From IMG/VR virus record IMGVR_UViG_3300046736_000183, positions 1-48,327 of that record: a DNA stretch of 48,327 bases, one strand, 5' to 3'. This stretch comes from a virus. Numbering within the stretch: position 1 is the stretch's first letter; every line of letters starts with the position of its first letter. Below, piece after piece: positions 46,227-48,327 of the stretch. The translations under genes and the position numbers were made by a program. Under the pieces are notes generated by a model. The model ran no database searches and had not been told where the DNA came from. It saw only the letters and a program-made list of their open reading frames with translations.

Positions 46227-46268
46227 CTTTTATTTGACTCATACCCTCATTGACTCCATTCTCCCTCC

Positions 46269-46535
46269 ATGGCCAAAAGCCGCATCCCCAACCTCCAGTG
46301 CCCAGCATGCGGCAGCCCGTGCGACCAGCACCGTGCAACAACCGGCAAGAGCCAGCCCGATGCAGAGCCGAAGCCACAGGACTTGGTCATCTGCATTGTA
46401 TGCCACCAGCCCCTGGTCTTCACTCATTCGATGAAGCTCCGGTGCCTGACCACGGCAGAGTTCCTTGACCTTGAGCCTAGCCTGAAGACCGAACTACTGG
46501 CGGCGAAGCACCGGTTGGAGAACCTGTCCAACTGA
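46269..46535 (+). CDS. Zinc-ribbon protein
   Basis: An 88-residue protein with CPACGSPC near residue 11 and CIVCH near residue 42, i.e. two CxxC knuckles typical of a zinc ribbon, followed by a helical C-terminal part (EPSLKTELLAAKHRLENL). The ATG stands after CTCCCTCC with no Shine-Dalgarno. It lies divergent from the VPEGG-tail gene and overlaps the next gene by one base (TGATG). Confidence 0.6.
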   Translation: MAKSRIPNLQCPACGSPCDQHRATTGKSQPDAEPKPQDLVICIVCHQPLVFTHSMKLRCLTTAEFLDLEPSLKTELLAAKHRLENLSN

Positions 46536-47044
46536 TGAGCGCCATGCTCGCCAAGCCTCGCATAACAAAAACCTTGATGCCCTCTCCTGCACCAGTCCAC
46601 GGCGAGCGAGAGCGAGCCGGCGCCACGCTTCCAAAGCACTTTTACCGCATCCAGGGGTACATCGACCCCGAGGCCTACCATGTGCTTTTCGATGACCGCT
46701 ACCCCGCCTGGGGGATGCAGACTCGGATCATCAAGGCGTTGGTTGGTGCTCTTGCGCGCCATGTCGAACGGTACTGCGACCCACATTTGCCCTCTCATGA
46801 ACGGGACAACGAACTGCAGCTTATCTTGGAGAGAGTCACCTTTATGGTGCCTCGGCGGCCTCGAGGTGGTGGACATGGACGGGCTCCAGCTACGGGAGCA
46901 CTTGGCAGCGATCCGTTCCCGGCGTCTAGCGGGCCGCAGGAGCCCTCCGAGCCTCGACTTGGGGTCAGAGAGCCATCCGGTGCCCCGGACGCGCCAGAAG
47001 GCCCCCAGAGCGCGAAAGAAGCCACAGCCACAGCCACCGCCTGA
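46535..47044 (+). CDS. Hypothetical protein with a basic DNA-binding-like core
   Basis: A 169-residue frame. Residues about 30-105 form a coherent helical domain (HFYRIQGYIDPEAYHVLFDDRYPAW, TRIIKALVGALARHVER), rich in Arg and aromatic residues. From about residue 110 the frame becomes Gly/Pro/Ala-rich with poor codon bias, while another frame (46875-47066) shows better bias, so the true C terminus is uncertain. It overlaps the next nuclease gene by one base. Confidence 0.5.
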   Translation: MSAMLAKPRITKTLMPSPAPVHGERERAGATLPKHFYRIQGYIDPEAYHVLFDDRYPAWGMQTRIIKALVGALARHVERYCDPHLPSHERDNELQLILERVTFMVPRRPRGGGHGRAPATGALGSDPFPASSGPQEPSEPRLGVREPSGAPDAPEGPQSAKEATATATA

Positions 47045-47066
47045 TGACCTTATCCCTCCAACCTGA
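46875..47066 (+). CDS. Possible overlapping ORF in the 3' part of 46535-47044
   Basis: A 63-codon frame beginning at an ATG (MDGLQLREHLAAIRSRRLAG) with mostly G/C third positions at its start (GAC GGG CTC CAG CTA CGG GAG CAC), ending in a Lys/Pro-rich tail (RARKKPQPQPPPDD). It overlaps the end of the previous gene in another frame and the start of the nuclease by 23 bases. It could be a true gene, or the continuation of 46535 after a frameshift. Confidence 0.35.
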   Translation: MDGLQLREHLAAIRSRRLAGRRSPPSLDLGSESHPVPRTRQKAPRARKKPQPQPPPDDLIPPT

Positions 47067-48078
47067 AGCTCCGGCCACCGTGCCCGCGCTACCGACGCGC
47101 CGGCTCTTCACCTACGACCCGCAGGAGCGCGTCCTCCTGATGGAGATCGACAATACTTCGCTGAGCCACTTCTGTACGTGCGCCCGTGCAGCTGAGTACA
47201 GACTGGTCCACAGTCGCGAAGGCACCCAGAACATGGCGGCCAAGGTCTACGGCTCGGCCAAACACCTGTACCTCGAGAGTCGACTCAAGGGCGCAAGCGT
47301 GACCAGAGCCGAGGATCTGATGGTCCATTATCTGGCCATGAACCCGGTGGACGACCCGAACAACTGGCGGACAGCCACCCACGCCATCGACTCGATGCGC
47401 GGGTACGAGAATTGGTACCATGCACAGCCGATCGAGCCAGCGATCCGCGACGGGAAGCCGCTTGTGGAGATCGGGTTCCGGCTACCGCTCTGCGAGGTCG
47501 CCATCGGTGGAGCCGCCATGACTTACGAACGCCTGCTGCCCCTGCTCACGAACCCTGACGACTGCCCGCTGGTGCCCAGCCTTGTGCGTGTTCTATGGAC
47601 CGGCCGGTTCGACGTAATCGCTCCGTTCCTTGGCGAGACGTATCTGTGGGACCACAAGTCGACCAGCATGGTTGGACCGACGTTCTATGACGATTTCCAG
47701 TTGAGCAGCCAGATGCACGGGTACGTGTGGAGCTGCCGGCACCTTTACCCGGACCTCGATGTCCGCGGGATGCGGATTAATGCAATCATCGGGCGTGCGC
47801 CAAGCAAGACCGGCATCGCACACGCCTACGAGCGCCAGACGTATGTGTACAGCGATGAACACTTGGCTGAGTGGCACCGGGATACCCAGATCTTGGTCAG
47901 CGACTTCCTGAGCCATTTGCTGCGTGGGTATTTCCCCAAGATGACGCAGTGGTGTCAGGGACGCTGGGGCCAATGTGGCTATTTCCCGGTATGCACTTCG
48001 TTGCCCGAGTCCCGGCACATTGTCTTGGACTCCTCGCTCTTTCAAGATTGTACCTGGTCGCCGCTCAACGAGCGGTGA
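47044..48078 (+). CDS. Cas4-like PD-(D/E)XK exonuclease
   Basis: A 344-residue protein. The catalytic core GRFDVIAPFLGETYLWDHKST (residues about 182-202) has the PD-(D/E)XK pattern (Asp, Asp, Lys). N-terminal FCTCARAAEYR and C-terminal CQGRWGQC-GYFPVC hold Cys ligands that in Cas4-type proteins bind an iron-sulfur cluster. Nucleases of this sort produce ssDNA for recombination. It lies just upstream of the SSB/Sak4 genes if the map is circular. The ATG overlaps the previous stop. Confidence 0.75.
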   Translation: MTLSLQPEAPATVPALPTRRLFTYDPQERVLLMEIDNTSLSHFCTCARAAEYRLVHSREGTQNMAAKVYGSAKHLYLESRLKGASVTRAEDLMVHYLAMNPVDDPNNWRTATHAIDSMRGYENWYHAQPIEPAIRDGKPLVEIGFRLPLCEVAIGGAAMTYERLLPLLTNPDDCPLVPSLVRVLWTGRFDVIAPFLGETYLWDHKSTSMVGPTFYDDFQLSSQMHGYVWSCRHLYPDLDVRGMRINAIIGRAPSKTGIAHAYERQTYVYSDEHLAEWHRDTQILVSDFLSHLLRGYFPKMTQWCQGRWGQCGYFPVCTSLPESRHIVLDSSLFQDCTWSPLNER

Positions 48079-48125
48079 ACCCGACCCCTCACCCTAAACC
48101 ACAACCGTACCCACACCCACTGACC

Positions 48126-48327
48126 ATGACCACACAGAACAACACGACCGTGATCCACCACCCTGAAGACAAGCGCACCACCACCACCGTGACCTTCGAC
48201 ATGCACACGCACCAGGAAGGAGAGCCTGGCGAGTGGGGGGCATTGCAGATCCAGCTTGAGACCCATGACGGCAACGGTGGGCGTCACTTGACCAACCTGA
48301 CGCACATCCTGACGACCCCTGACTGGC
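48126..48327 (+). CDS. Partial hypothetical protein at the window end
   Basis: An open frame of 67 codons, cut by the window end. The protein is polar with many Thr and His (HHPEDKRTTTTVTF, DMHTHQEGEPGEW). The leader is strongly A/C-rich (CCCTAAACCACAACCGTACC). If the right end joins the left end of the window, the frame would continue to a stop at about 52-54. Confidence 0.55.
   Translation, partial: MTTQNNTTVIHHPEDKRTTTTVTFDMHTHQEGEPGEWGALQIQLETHDGNGGRHLTNLTHILTTPDW

Noticed and set aside
1-48327. CRISPR array or integrase
   Set aside because: No regularly spaced repeats and no tyrosine or serine recombinase signature could be seen.

Overview
The window looks like most or all of the genome of a tailed, podovirus-like phage. 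It has a large terminase, a portal, a scaffold-like protein, a major capsid protein resembling the SU10/DUF5309 type, a head-tail adaptor, a 1936-residue polyvalent internal virion protein, several tail fibres or tailspikes and a lysis cassette. I see no tail tube, sheath, tape measure, integrase, tRNA or CRISPR array. The host is probably a member of the Verrucomicrobiota: a minus-strand gene at 45583-46188 encodes a secreted protein with a VPEGG tripartite sorting tail of the VPDSG/PEP-CTERM kind, common in that phylum. This is an inference from one gene. The two ends may be joined in a circular or permuted map, because the reading frame open at the right edge stays open into the left edge and closes after about 54 bases.

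Layout. Plus strand, 39.8-48.3 kb continuing into 0-8.3 kb: early and replication genes. They include an HNH endonuclease, small zinc-ribbon and hypothetical proteins, an XRE/AT-hook DNA-binding protein beside a 531-bp intergenic region with a large inverted repeat, a Cas4-like PD-(D/E)XK nuclease, a Sak4-like RecA-fold ATPase, an SSB-like protein, coiled-coil proteins, a fusion of uracil-DNA glycosylase, 3'-5' exonuclease and a degraded family A polymerase, a glycosyltransferase-like protein and a DUF3987-like ATPase. Minus strand, 39.6 down to 8.2 kb: late genes. In transcription order these are the small terminase-like protein, small basic peptides, a holin-like protein, two lipoproteins, a membrane coiled-coil protein, an endolysin, fibre genes (three with Sec signal peptides, one with an SGNH esterase domain), two beta-helix tailspikes, large terminase, portal, scaffold, capsid, adaptor, two structural proteins (one with paired NBR1-like Ig domains), an HNH endonuclease, a GT25-like glycosyltransferase, three small virion-associated proteins and the 1936-aa protein. 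The two strands converge with overlapping 3' ends at 8218-8303.

How the genes work together. The nuclease, Sak4-like ATPase and SSB-like protein suggest recombination-dependent replication. The polymerase-like protein keeps its exonuclease triad but appears to lack both palm aspartates, so a host polymerase may do the synthesis. Many genes are coupled by ATGA or TAATG overlaps. A number of genes, especially at operon or block starts, lack a Shine-Dalgarno sequence and instead follow an A/C-rich, G-poor leader; others have a clear GGAG-type site.

Oddities worth following: the secreted VPEGG-tail protein, the run of signal-peptide fibre genes, the NBR1-like virion protein, the degenerate polymerase with an overprinted frame, a frameshifted member of the NYETW family, and two structured intergenic regions (41658-42188 and 45062-45582).
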